From Actinomycetota bacterium (GTDB lineage: Bacteria > Actinomycetota > Thermoleophilia > Gaiellales > Gaiellaceae): a stretch of 51,062 nucleotides of DNA. How positions within the stretch are numbered: the stretch's first letter is position 1; the number at the start of each line of letters is the position of its first letter. Position numbers and translations under genes: made by a program. Under the pieces are notes generated by a model. It did not search any database. It saw nothing but the letters and a program-made list of their open reading frames with translations, and was not told where the DNA came from. Below, one piece after another: positions 40,503-47,375 of the stretch. The DNA lies in the NCBI GenBank assembly GCA_005884575.1, contig VAWW01000065.1, positions 1-51,062 on the forward strand, in the 5' to 3' direction.

Positions 40503-41830
40503 TGGCGGTCACGCCTGACTGGCATCTTCGCGAGTCGTATCTCTACGACCGCACGACGATCGCCGAGATCCAGCGCGCCGCGCGCGAGGGGATCTACGAC
40601 ATCCGCGGCTTCGGCGCGAAGCGGCGGCTGCCGCACTTCGACGATCTGCTCTTCCTCGGCGCGTCCGTCTCCCGCTATCCGCTCGAGGGCTACCGGGAGC
40701 GCTGCGGCACCGACGTCACGATCGGGACGCGGTTCGCATCCGAGCCGCTCGAGCTGAAGATCCCGATCACGATCGCCGGGATGAGCTTCGGGGCGCTCTC
40801 CGCGCCGGCCAAGGAGGCGCTCGGCCGCGGCGCGACGGAAGTCGGCACCTCGACGACGACCGGCGACGGCGGGATGACGCCGGAGGAGCGTCAAAGCTCG
40901 AAGACGCTCGTCTATCAGCTGCTCCCGTCCCGCTACGGGATGAATCCCGACGACCTGCGCAAGGCTGACGCGATCGAGGTCGTCGTCGGCCAGGGTGCGA
41001 AGCCGGGCGGCGGCGGAATGCTCCTCGGCCACAAGATCTCCGATCGAGTCGCCGCGATGCGCGACCTGCCGGAGGGAATCGACCAGCGGAGCGCGTGCCG
41101 GCACCCCGACTGGACCGGCCCGGACGATCTCGAGATCAAGATCCACGAGCTGCGCGAGATCACCGACTGGGAGAAGCCGATCTTTGTCAAGATCGGGGCG
41201 ACGCGCACGTACTACGACGTGCAGCTTGCGGTGAAGGCGGGCGCCGACGCGATCGTCCTCGACGGGATGCAGGGCGGCACCGCGGCGACGCAGGACGTCT
41301 TCATCGAGCACGTCGGCATCCCGACGCTGCCGGCGATTCCGCTCGCCGTGCAGGCGCTGACGGAGATGGGTCTCCATCGCGAGGTGCAGCTGATCGTCTC
41401 CGGCGGGATCCGGACCGGCGCGGACGTCGCGAAAGCGCTCGCGCTCGGCGCCGATGCCGTCTCGATCGGGACGGCCGCGCTGATCGCGATGGGCGACAAC
41501 AGTCCGGAGTACGAGGACCAGTACCGCGAGATCGGCAGCTCAGCCGGGTTCTACGACGACTGGCAGGCCGGCCGCGACCCCGCCGGGATCTCGACACAGG
41601 AGGACGAGCTCGCCGCGCGCTTCGACCCCGTCGTCGGCGGCCGCCGGATCGCGAACTACCTGCGCGTGCTGACGCTCGAGGCGCAGACGCTTGCCCGCGC
41701 GTGCGGGAAGTCGCACGTGCACAACCTCGAGCCGGAAGATCTGGTGGCCCTCACCGTCGAGGCCGCTGCGATGGCCCGCGTGCCGCTGGCCGGCACGGAC
41801 TGGATCCCCGGCCTCAACGGCCGCTACTAG
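40502..41830 (+). CDS. mgsC: N-methylglutamate synthase subunit C (FMN-binding glutamate synthase domain)
   Basis: 442 aa. TIM-barrel FMN domain of glutamate synthase: ITIAGMSFGALSAPAKEALGRGA, GEGG-equivalent STTTGDGGM, GQGAKPGGGGMLLGHKI, KIGATRTYYDVQLAVKAGADAIVLDGMQGGTAA and SGGIRTGADVAKALALGADAVSIGTA. It would condense the released methylamine with 2-oxoglutarate. The three cysteines that bind a [3Fe-4S] cluster in GltB are absent: the region at ~residues 346-365 reads SSAGFYDDWQ and GRDPAGISTQ, with no Cys. This may be a trait of the GlxD/MgsC branch. Confidence 0.85.
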   Translation: MAVTPDWHLRESYLYDRTTIAEIQRAAREGIYDIRGFGAKRRLPHFDDLLFLGASVSRYPLEGYRERCGTDVTIGTRFASEPLELKIPITIAGMSFGALSAPAKEALGRGATEVGTSTTTGDGGMTPEERQSSKTLVYQLLPSRYGMNPDDLRKADAIEVVVGQGAKPGGGGMLLGHKISDRVAAMRDLPEGIDQRSACRHPDWTGPDDLEIKIHELREITDWEKPIFVKIGATRTYYDVQLAVKAGADAIVLDGMQGGTAATQDVFIEHVGIPTLPAIPLAVQALTEMGLHREVQLIVSGGIRTGADVAKALALGADAVSIGTAALIAMGDNSPEYEDQYREIGSSAGFYDDWQAGRDPAGISTQEDELAARFDPVVGGRRIANYLRVLTLEAQTLARACGKSHVHNLEPEDLVALTVEAAAMARVPLAGTDWIPGLNGRY

Positions 41831-41848
41831 TACCGAAGAGTCAAGGCC

Positions 41849-41890
41849 GGGTCAGGTCTTGCAATAACGCATCAATGCAGGACCTGACCC
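41849..41890. repeat. REP-like palindromic element overlapping the iclR stop
   Basis: GGGTCAGGTCTTGCA (41849-41863), 12-nt loop, TGCAGGACCTGACCC (41876-41890): a 15-bp stem with one mismatch. It supplies the last codons and TGA of the convergent iclR gene. The GGTCAGGTCNTGCA sequence resembles palindromes mobilised by REP-associated tyrosine transposases. It may also terminate both transcripts. Confidence 0.7.
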
Positions 41891-42666
41891 CAGACGTGGC
41901 CCTTGCGGTCGGCGGCGCCGAGCTCGCGCGAAATCGCATCCGCTCGCTCGAGCAGGAGCGGTAGCGCCTTGCGCGCGGGGGCGCGGCCGAAGCGCGGGAT
42001 CGGGCCCTGCAGCGCGACGATCCCGGCGAGCTCGCCGGCGCTCGACCAGACCGGCGCGGCGATCGCGTTCAGCTCGGGCTCCCGCTCCTCGTAGGCGTCC
42101 GCCCAACCCCGGCGGCGGATCCGTTCGAGCTCTTGCTCGAGGTCATGGACGCTTGTGACCGTCTTTCGCGTGTATGCGACGAGCGGCGGCTGCGGCTTCC
42201 GGTCGGTGAACGCGAGCATTACCTTCCCGGCCGCGGTCGCGTGCGCGATCGAAGGCCGGCCGAGCTGGGAGACGCCGCGCACGTAGTGCTCGGCCTGGAC
42301 GACCTCGACCGTTATCGCGTCCGGGTCGCCGGGCACCGACAGCGTTCCCGTCTCGCCGACGGCCGCGACGAGCGCCTCCAGGTGCGGCCGCGCCACCGTG
42401 CGGACGTCGAGCCGCGTGAGCACGGAGTTCGCGAGCTCGACGAGACGGATCCCGAGGCGGTAGCGGCCGTTCTCCGGCACGTGCTCGACGAGCTGCGACT
42501 CGACGAGCGTCGCGAGCTGACGGGAGACGGTGCTCGGCACGGCGCCGGTCCGCCGGGCGATCTCGTTCGTCCCGAGCTCGCCCTCGGCGGCGAGCACGTC
42601 GAGGATCGCGAGCGAGCGGCTCGCCGCTGCGACGCGCTCCCTCGACGGTTGACCCGTTCTCGCCAT
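41872..42666 (-). CDS. IclR-family transcriptional regulator
   Basis: 264 aa. Winged HTH at ~10-75 (RSLAILDVLAAEGELGTNEIARRTGAVPSTVSRQLATL), then the IclR effector domain: HLEALVAAVGETGTLSV, GRPSIAHATAAGKVML and AIAAPVWSSAGELAGIVALQGP. It lies inside the methylamine-type cluster, divergent from the sarcosine-oxidase-like genes, and should control them through the palindromes at 42682-42713. Its C-terminal residues (WGQVLH) derive from the REP-like element, so the natural tail may have been replaced. Confidence 0.9.
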   Translation of the reverse strand: MARTGQPSRERVAAASRSLAILDVLAAEGELGTNEIARRTGAVPSTVSRQLATLVESQLVEHVPENGRYRLGIRLVELANSVLTRLDVRTVARPHLEALVAAVGETGTLSVPGDPDAITVEVVQAEHYVRGVSQLGRPSIAHATAAGKVMLAFTDRKPQPPLVAYTRKTVTSVHDLEQELERIRRRGWADAYEEREPELNAIAAPVWSSAGELAGIVALQGPIPRFGRAPARKALPLLLERADAISRELGAADRKGHVWGQVLH

Positions 42667-42681
42667 TCCGGTAGCGTTCCA

Positions 42682-42713
42682 CTGTACAGGATGCTATTGC
42701 GGAGCGCGCAATA
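42682..42713. promoter_or_regulatory. Two palindromes in the iclR-mgdB divergent spacer (operator candidates)
   Basis: CTGTACAG (42682-42689), and TATTGCG (42695-42701) with CGCAATA (42707-42713) around GAGCG. The second abuts the mgdB ATG at 42714. The spacer between the two starts is only 47 bp, so occupancy would affect both genes. Confidence 0.6.
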
Positions 42714-43022
42714 ATGTTCCTGCTCGCCTGTCCCCATTGCGGGCCGAGGAGCGTGGACGAGTTCAAGTACCAGGGCGAGGTGACCCGCCGTCCGCCCGAG
42801 CGTCCGACGCTGCGCGAGCTTACCGACTACGTGTATTTCCGGGACAACGTCGCCGGCGTCCAGCGCGAGTGGTGGTACCACGGAACCGGCTGCGGCCTCT
42901 GGTTCGTCGCCGAGCGTGACACGCGTACGAACGAGGTGCTGCGCACCGAGATCCCGGAGCCGTCGCGCGGGCGTACGCCTGCGCCGGTCGAGGCAGCCGT
43001 TCCCGACACACCTGCCGTCTGA
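42714..43022 (+). CDS. mgdB: N-methylglutamate dehydrogenase / sarcosine oxidase delta subunit
   Basis: 102 aa. SoxD-family small subunit: FLLACPHCGPRSVDEFKYQGEV, YFRDNVAGVQREWWYHGTGC and GLWFVAERDTRTNEVL. CPHCG plus a later Cys bind zinc in this family. It forms part of the heterotetrameric flavoenzyme that oxidises N-methylglutamate or sarcosine. The ATG directly follows the IclR-type palindrome; the stop overlaps the next start (TGATG). Confidence 0.85.
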   Translation: MFLLACPHCGPRSVDEFKYQGEVTRRPPERPTLRELTDYVYFRDNVAGVQREWWYHGTGCGLWFVAERDTRTNEVLRTEIPEPSRGRTPAPVEAAVPDTPAV

Positions 43023-45565
43023 TGAGGATCGCGCCCCAGCCCGGCGAGCGCATCGATCGCCGCAAGCCGTTCACGTTCGAGTACGACGGCGCGAAGATCA
43101 CCGGCTTCGAGGGCGACACGATCGGCTCCGCGCTCTACGCGGCCGGCCGCCGGGTCTTCTCACGCAGCTTCAAGTACCACCGGCCGCGCGGCCTTCTCTG
43201 CTGCTCCGGCGACTGTCCGAACTGCATGATGACCGTCGACGGAGTTCCGAACGTGCGCCTCTGCGTCGAGCCGGTGCGCGACGGCGCGGTCGTGCGCGCG
43301 CAGAACGTCCTCGGCTCGCTCGACCGCGACCTGCTCTCGATCACCGACAAGATCGGCGGCCCGTTCACGCCGGTCGGCTTCTACTACCGGACGATGATCC
43401 GGCCGCGCCGGCTGTGGCCGCTCTACGAGAAGTTCCTGCGCAACGTGGCCGGGCTCGGCAAGATCGGCGAGAACGGGACGCACCGGCGCTACGACACCGA
43501 GCACCGTCGGGTGGACGTGCTCGTGATCGGCGGCGGACGCGCCGGCCGCGAGGCGGCTGCGCGCGCCGAGGGCGACGTGCTACTCGTCGATGAGCACGGC
43601 GGCGGCGGCGCGCTGAAAGGTCGCGCGCTCGGGATCTACGAGGGCGGCCTGGTCCCGGTCGACGCCGGCGACGTCCTGTACCGCTTCCGCGCCGAGCGGA
43701 TCGTCGTCGCGACCGGCGGGATCGAGCAGCCGCTCGTCTTCCCGGGCAACGACCTTGTCGGCGTGATGCTGCCGAACGGGGTTCGCCGTCTGACGAGGGA
43801 CTGGTCGATCAAGCCGGGGGAGCGCGCGGTCGTCGTGACCGCCGATGACGCGGGGCTCGAAGCCGCCGGGGATCTCCGTGCGGTCGGGACCGAAGTCGCG
43901 CGCGTCGTCGACCTCCGCTCGGAACGAATCGTCCAGCTGGCAGCCGTCGGCAAGCGCGGCCGGCTCTCGGCCGTTCTCGTCGACGGCGAAGCCGTCGACT
44001 GTGATGTGCTCGTCATGTCCGGCGGCCGCCAGCCCGCGTACTCGCTCCTCGCCCAGGCCGGCGCGCGCGTCGAGTACGAGCCGCGGCGCGGTATCTTCGT
44101 CCCGACGGAGCTGCCGGAGAACGTCGAGGCGGTCGGCTCCGCAGCCGGCGATCTCGAGGGAGCGGCGGTACCCGCGGCGAGCTATGACGGCGGCGACGGC
44201 AAGTGCTTCGTCTGCATCTGCGAGGACGTCACGGAGAAAGACGTGAAGCGTGCGCTCGCGGAGGGCTTCGACTCGATCGAGCTCGCGAAGCGCTACACGA
44301 CCGCGACGATGGGCCCGTGCCAGGGGCGTCTCTGCCACCTGCAGTCGATCCGCATGCTCGCGCGCGAGACCGAGACCGACGAGGCCGCGATCGGGACGAC
44401 GACCGCGCGGCCGCCGTGGGGGCCGGTCGAGCTCGGCCTGCTCGCCGGGCGCCACTACGAGGCGATGAAGCGCTCGCCGCTCCATTTCCGCCACGAGGAG
44501 GCGGGCGCGACGATGATGTGGACAGGCGCGTGGCGGCGACCGTTCGCGTACGGCGATCCGGCCGCCGAGGTGCGCGCGGTGCACGAGTCGCTCGGCGTCA
44601 TCGACGTCTCGACGCTCGGCAAGATCATCGTCGAAGGCCCCGACGCCGCGGAGCTCCTCGAGCGGCTCTACCCGAACCGGTTCGCAGATCTGGCCGTCGG
44701 CCGCATCCGCTACGGCGTCCTCACGACAGACGGCGGCCGGATCATGGACGACGGCACGGTCGCCCGGCTCGGGGACGACCTCTTCTACGTCACGACCACG
44801 TCGACGGGCTCGGAGAGCGTCTGCGAATGGTTCGAGTGGTGGAACGCGGTCTGGGGCTACGACGCCGAGATCGTCAACGTCACCGGCGCGCTCGCCGCGG
44901 TGAATCTCGCGGGGCCGCAGGCGCGCGAGGCGCTCGGGGCGCTGACGGACGCCGACGTGTCGAACGACGCGCTGAAGTACCTCGACGCGAAGGAGATCAC
45001 GGTCGCCGGTGTTCCGTGCCTCGCCCTGCGGATCGGCTTCGTCGGCGAGCTCGGCTACGAGCTGCATTGCGCGGCGAGCGCAGGCGAGCATCTCTGGGAT
45101 GCGCTGGTGGCGCGCGGCGCCGTGCCGTTCGGGCTCGAGCCGCAGCGCGTGCTTCGGCTCGAGAAGGCGCACGTGATCGTCGGGCAGGACACCGACTCCG
45201 AGTCGAACCTCCTCTCCGCCGGCATGCCGTGGATCGTCAAGGAGAAGCCGGACTTCGTCGGCAAGTGGGCGGTCGAGCTCGTCGAGGAGCGCGGGATCCG
45301 CGAGCGGCTCGTCGGGTTCACGATGGACGGCGGCTTGCTGCCCCCTGAGGGCGCACAGGTGGTCGAGAACGGCAAGTCGACCGGCCGCGTCACGAGCTCG
45401 AGGGTCAGCGAACAGGTCGGCAAGGTGATCGGCCTCGCGTGGGTGCGGCCGGAGCGCGCAGACGACGGGACGCGCCTCTCGATCCGGATCGCGGGAGCCG
45501 ACCATCCGGCGACCGTGACGCTCGCGCCGTTCTACGACGCCGAAGGGGCGAAGCTCCGCTCATGA
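43022..45565 (+). CDS. mgdC: N-methylglutamate dehydrogenase / sarcosine oxidase alpha subunit
   Basis: 847 aa, about 100 shorter than common SoxA. Order: an N-terminal ferredoxin-like part (FKYHRPRGLLCCSGDCPNC); a dinucleotide-binding part (VLVIGGGRAGREAA, IVVATGGIEQPLVFPGND); a BFD-like [2Fe-2S] segment (KCFVCICEDVTEKDVKRAL and GPCQGRLC, ~395-440); and a glycine-cleavage T-like domain (~480-847: VEGPDAAELLERLYPN, RIGFVGELGYELH) that captures formaldehyde on tetrahydrofolate. The shortfall is in the FAD domain after LLVDEHGGGG, where a lobe is reduced. Coupled to both neighbours. Confidence 0.86.
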   Translation: MRIAPQPGERIDRRKPFTFEYDGAKITGFEGDTIGSALYAAGRRVFSRSFKYHRPRGLLCCSGDCPNCMMTVDGVPNVRLCVEPVRDGAVVRAQNVLGSLDRDLLSITDKIGGPFTPVGFYYRTMIRPRRLWPLYEKFLRNVAGLGKIGENGTHRRYDTEHRRVDVLVIGGGRAGREAAARAEGDVLLVDEHGGGGALKGRALGIYEGGLVPVDAGDVLYRFRAERIVVATGGIEQPLVFPGNDLVGVMLPNGVRRLTRDWSIKPGERAVVVTADDAGLEAAGDLRAVGTEVARVVDLRSERIVQLAAVGKRGRLSAVLVDGEAVDCDVLVMSGGRQPAYSLLAQAGARVEYEPRRGIFVPTELPENVEAVGSAAGDLEGAAVPAASYDGGDGKCFVCICEDVTEKDVKRALAEGFDSIELAKRYTTATMGPCQGRLCHLQSIRMLARETETDEAAIGTTTARPPWGPVELGLLAGRHYEAMKRSPLHFRHEEAGATMMWTGAWRRPFAYGDPAAEVRAVHESLGVIDVSTLGKIIVEGPDAAELLERLYPNRFADLAVGRIRYGVLTTDGGRIMDDGTVARLGDDLFYVTTTSTGSESVCEWFEWWNAVWGYDAEIVNVTGALAAVNLAGPQAREALGALTDADVSNDALKYLDAKEITVAGVPCLALRIGFVGELGYELHCAASAGEHLWDALVARGAVPFGLEPQRVLRLEKAHVIVGQDTDSESNLLSAGMPWIVKEKPDFVGKWAVELVEERGIRERLVGFTMDGGLLPPEGAQVVENGKSTGRVTSSRVSEQVGKVIGLAWVRPERADDGTRLSIRIAGADHPATVTLAPFYDAEGAKLRS

Positions 45566-45987
45566 GGTTCATGTCGCATCCGGAGGGCGTCGAGTTCGCG
45601 TCGCCGCTGCGCCACGTCGACGGGATCGACGACGTCTCGCACCTGGGTAAGTGGGAGATCCGAGGCGACGCGCACGGGCTCGACGGCGAGGTGATCCGCA
45701 TCTCCCCGGACCGTGCGCTCGTCGTCGGCGACCGGCGTCCGGACGCGCCGCGCGTCTACGACATGACCGCCGCGCTCGCGGCGTTCGAGGTCGAGGGTGA
45801 GGACCTGATGCGGCGGCTGACGGAGCTCGATCTCGACGAGCTGCCCGCGATCGGCTCGATCCTGCGGGGAACGCCGGCGCTGATCGAGCGGCGCGGCGGC
45901 GAGCGCTTCCGCCTCTATGTCCCGCAGGAGCTCGGGCACTACGTTGCCGAGACCGTCGTCGATCTTGCGAAGGGCCTCGGGCGATGA
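45562..45987 (+). CDS. mgdD: N-methylglutamate dehydrogenase / sarcosine oxidase gamma subunit
   Basis: 141 aa. SoxG-like: DVSHLGKWEIRGDAHGL, YDMTAALAAFEVEGEDLMRRLTELDLDELP and FRLYVPQELGHYVAETVVDLA. This is the weakly conserved gamma subunit; identity rests mainly on position between alpha and beta and on these blocks. ATG overlaps the alpha stop (ATGA), and its end overlaps the beta start. Confidence 0.82.
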   Translation: MRFMSHPEGVEFASPLRHVDGIDDVSHLGKWEIRGDAHGLDGEVIRISPDRALVVGDRRPDAPRVYDMTAALAAFEVEGEDLMRRLTELDLDELPAIGSILRGTPALIERRGGERFRLYVPQELGHYVAETVVDLAKGLGR

Positions 45988-47198
45988 AGGACATCTTCCG
46001 CGTCTCGCGCATGTGGCGCCCGCGCGGCGAGCTGAAGAAACGCTACGACGTCGTCGTGATCGGCGGCGGCTCGCACGGCCTCGCGACCGCGTACTACCTC
46101 GCGAAGAACCACGGCGTGAAGGACGTCGCGGTTCTGGAGAAGTCGTACATCGGCTCAGGCGCGTCGGGCCGGAACACGACGATCATCCGCTCGAACTACC
46201 GCACGCCGGAAGGCGCAGCGTTCTACTCGCGCAGCGTCAAGCTCTACGAGCAGCTCTCGGCGGACCTCGACTTCAACCTGATGTTCTCGCAGCACGGGCA
46301 CCTGACGCTCGCGCACTCGGAGCGTGCGATGGTGACGATGCAGGAGCGCGCCGAGGTGAACCAGCTGCTCGGGATCGACTCGCGCGTCGTCTACCCCGAG
46401 GAGATCGCGCGCCTTTGCCCGCAGATCAACCTCGGCCCCCGCCAGACGTGGCCGATCCAGGGTGCGCTCTACCACGCGCCGGGCGGGATCATCCGGCACG
46501 ACGCGGTCGTCTGGGGACTCGCGCGCGGAGCCGACCGGGCGGGCGTCGAGATCCATCCGTACACGGAGGTGACAGGGATCGAACGGACGAGCGGCCGCGC
46601 GACTGCTGTCGAGACGAACCGAGGCCGCGTCGAGGCGGACGTCGTCGTCAGCGCGGTCGCCGGTTGGTCGACGCTCGTCTGCGGGCTCGCGGGGGTGCGG
46701 CTCCCGATCACGACGCACATCCTCCAAGCCTTCGTGACGGAGCCGGTGAAGCCGTTCCTCGACGTGATCATCGTCTCGGCGCAGATGCACGTGTACGTGT
46801 CGCAGACCGACCGCGGCGAGTTCCTGATCGGCGCGGAGATCGAGCCGTACACGACCTACAAGTCGATCGGCACGTTCCCGTTCCTCGAGTACTCGGCGCG
46901 GCACACGCTGGAGCTCTTCCCGCAGCTCGAGCGGCTGCGCGTGCTGCGGACGTGGACGGGCCTGTGCGACCTGTCGCCCGACTACAGCCCGATCCTCGGT
47001 AGGACAGAGGTCGAGAACTTCCACGTCTCGGCCGGGTGGGGCACGTACGGCTTCAAGGCGGCGCCGATCGTCGGCACCACACTCGCGAAGCTCGTCGCGA
47101 CCGGAGAGACGCCGGACCTGATCGCCCCGTTCGCCCTCGAGCGCTTCCACACGGACGAGCTCGTCTCAGAGCTGGCCGCGGCCGCCGTGTCCCACTGA
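45984..47198 (+). CDS. mgdA: N-methylglutamate dehydrogenase / sarcosine oxidase beta subunit
   Basis: 404 aa, full length. FAD fold: YDVVVIGGGSHGLATAYYLAKNHG and VLEKSYIGSGASGRNTTIIRSNYRTP (SoxB hallmark; His in GGSHG is near the flavin). C-terminal FAD contact is WTGLCDLSPDYSPILG, then SAGWGTYGFKAAPIVG. The catalytic flavin subunit that oxidises the N-methyl group. Last gene of the operon; the following spacer has paired palindromes. Confidence 0.88.
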   Translation: MKDIFRVSRMWRPRGELKKRYDVVVIGGGSHGLATAYYLAKNHGVKDVAVLEKSYIGSGASGRNTTIIRSNYRTPEGAAFYSRSVKLYEQLSADLDFNLMFSQHGHLTLAHSERAMVTMQERAEVNQLLGIDSRVVYPEEIARLCPQINLGPRQTWPIQGALYHAPGGIIRHDAVVWGLARGADRAGVEIHPYTEVTGIERTSGRATAVETNRGRVEADVVVSAVAGWSTLVCGLAGVRLPITTHILQAFVTEPVKPFLDVIIVSAQMHVYVSQTDRGEFLIGAEIEPYTTYKSIGTFPFLEYSARHTLELFPQLERLRVLRTWTGLCDLSPDYSPILGRTEVENFHVSAGWGTYGFKAAPIVGTTLAKLVATGETPDLIAPFALERFHTDELVSELAAAAVSH

Positions 47199-47206
47199 GC
47201 CAAGAC

Positions 47207-47234
47207 CCCGGACCCACCCCGGTCCGGGTCCGGG
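47207..47234. repeat. Dispersed GC palindrome, copy 3
   Basis: CCCGGACCC (47207-47215) and GGGTCCGGG (47226-47234) around ACCCCGGTCC. Variant of the unit at 13114-13143, with the same position after a gene end. Confidence 0.65.
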
Positions 47235-47311
47235 ACGTGGCTGGTCGGTGAAGGTTCCGGTGTCGGATGGTCAGTCGCCACGCGGTGCGCTAGGCCGATC
47301 CGGCCGTGGCC

Positions 47312-47340
47312 GGGGACCCGCCCCGGTCCAGGTCCCGGGG
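47312..47340. repeat. Dispersed GC palindrome, copy 4 (inverted)
   Basis: GGGACC (47313-47318), CGCCCCGGTCCA, GGTCCC (47331-47336). On the reverse strand it reads CCCCGGGACCTGGACCGGGG, the same 20 bases as copy 1 apart from its first position. It lies ~105 bp from copy 3, the same spacing as copies 1 and 2. Confidence 0.7.
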
Positions 47341-47375
47341 CGTGACCGTTCTGGACGAGATGTCGCCTCTGGCGT

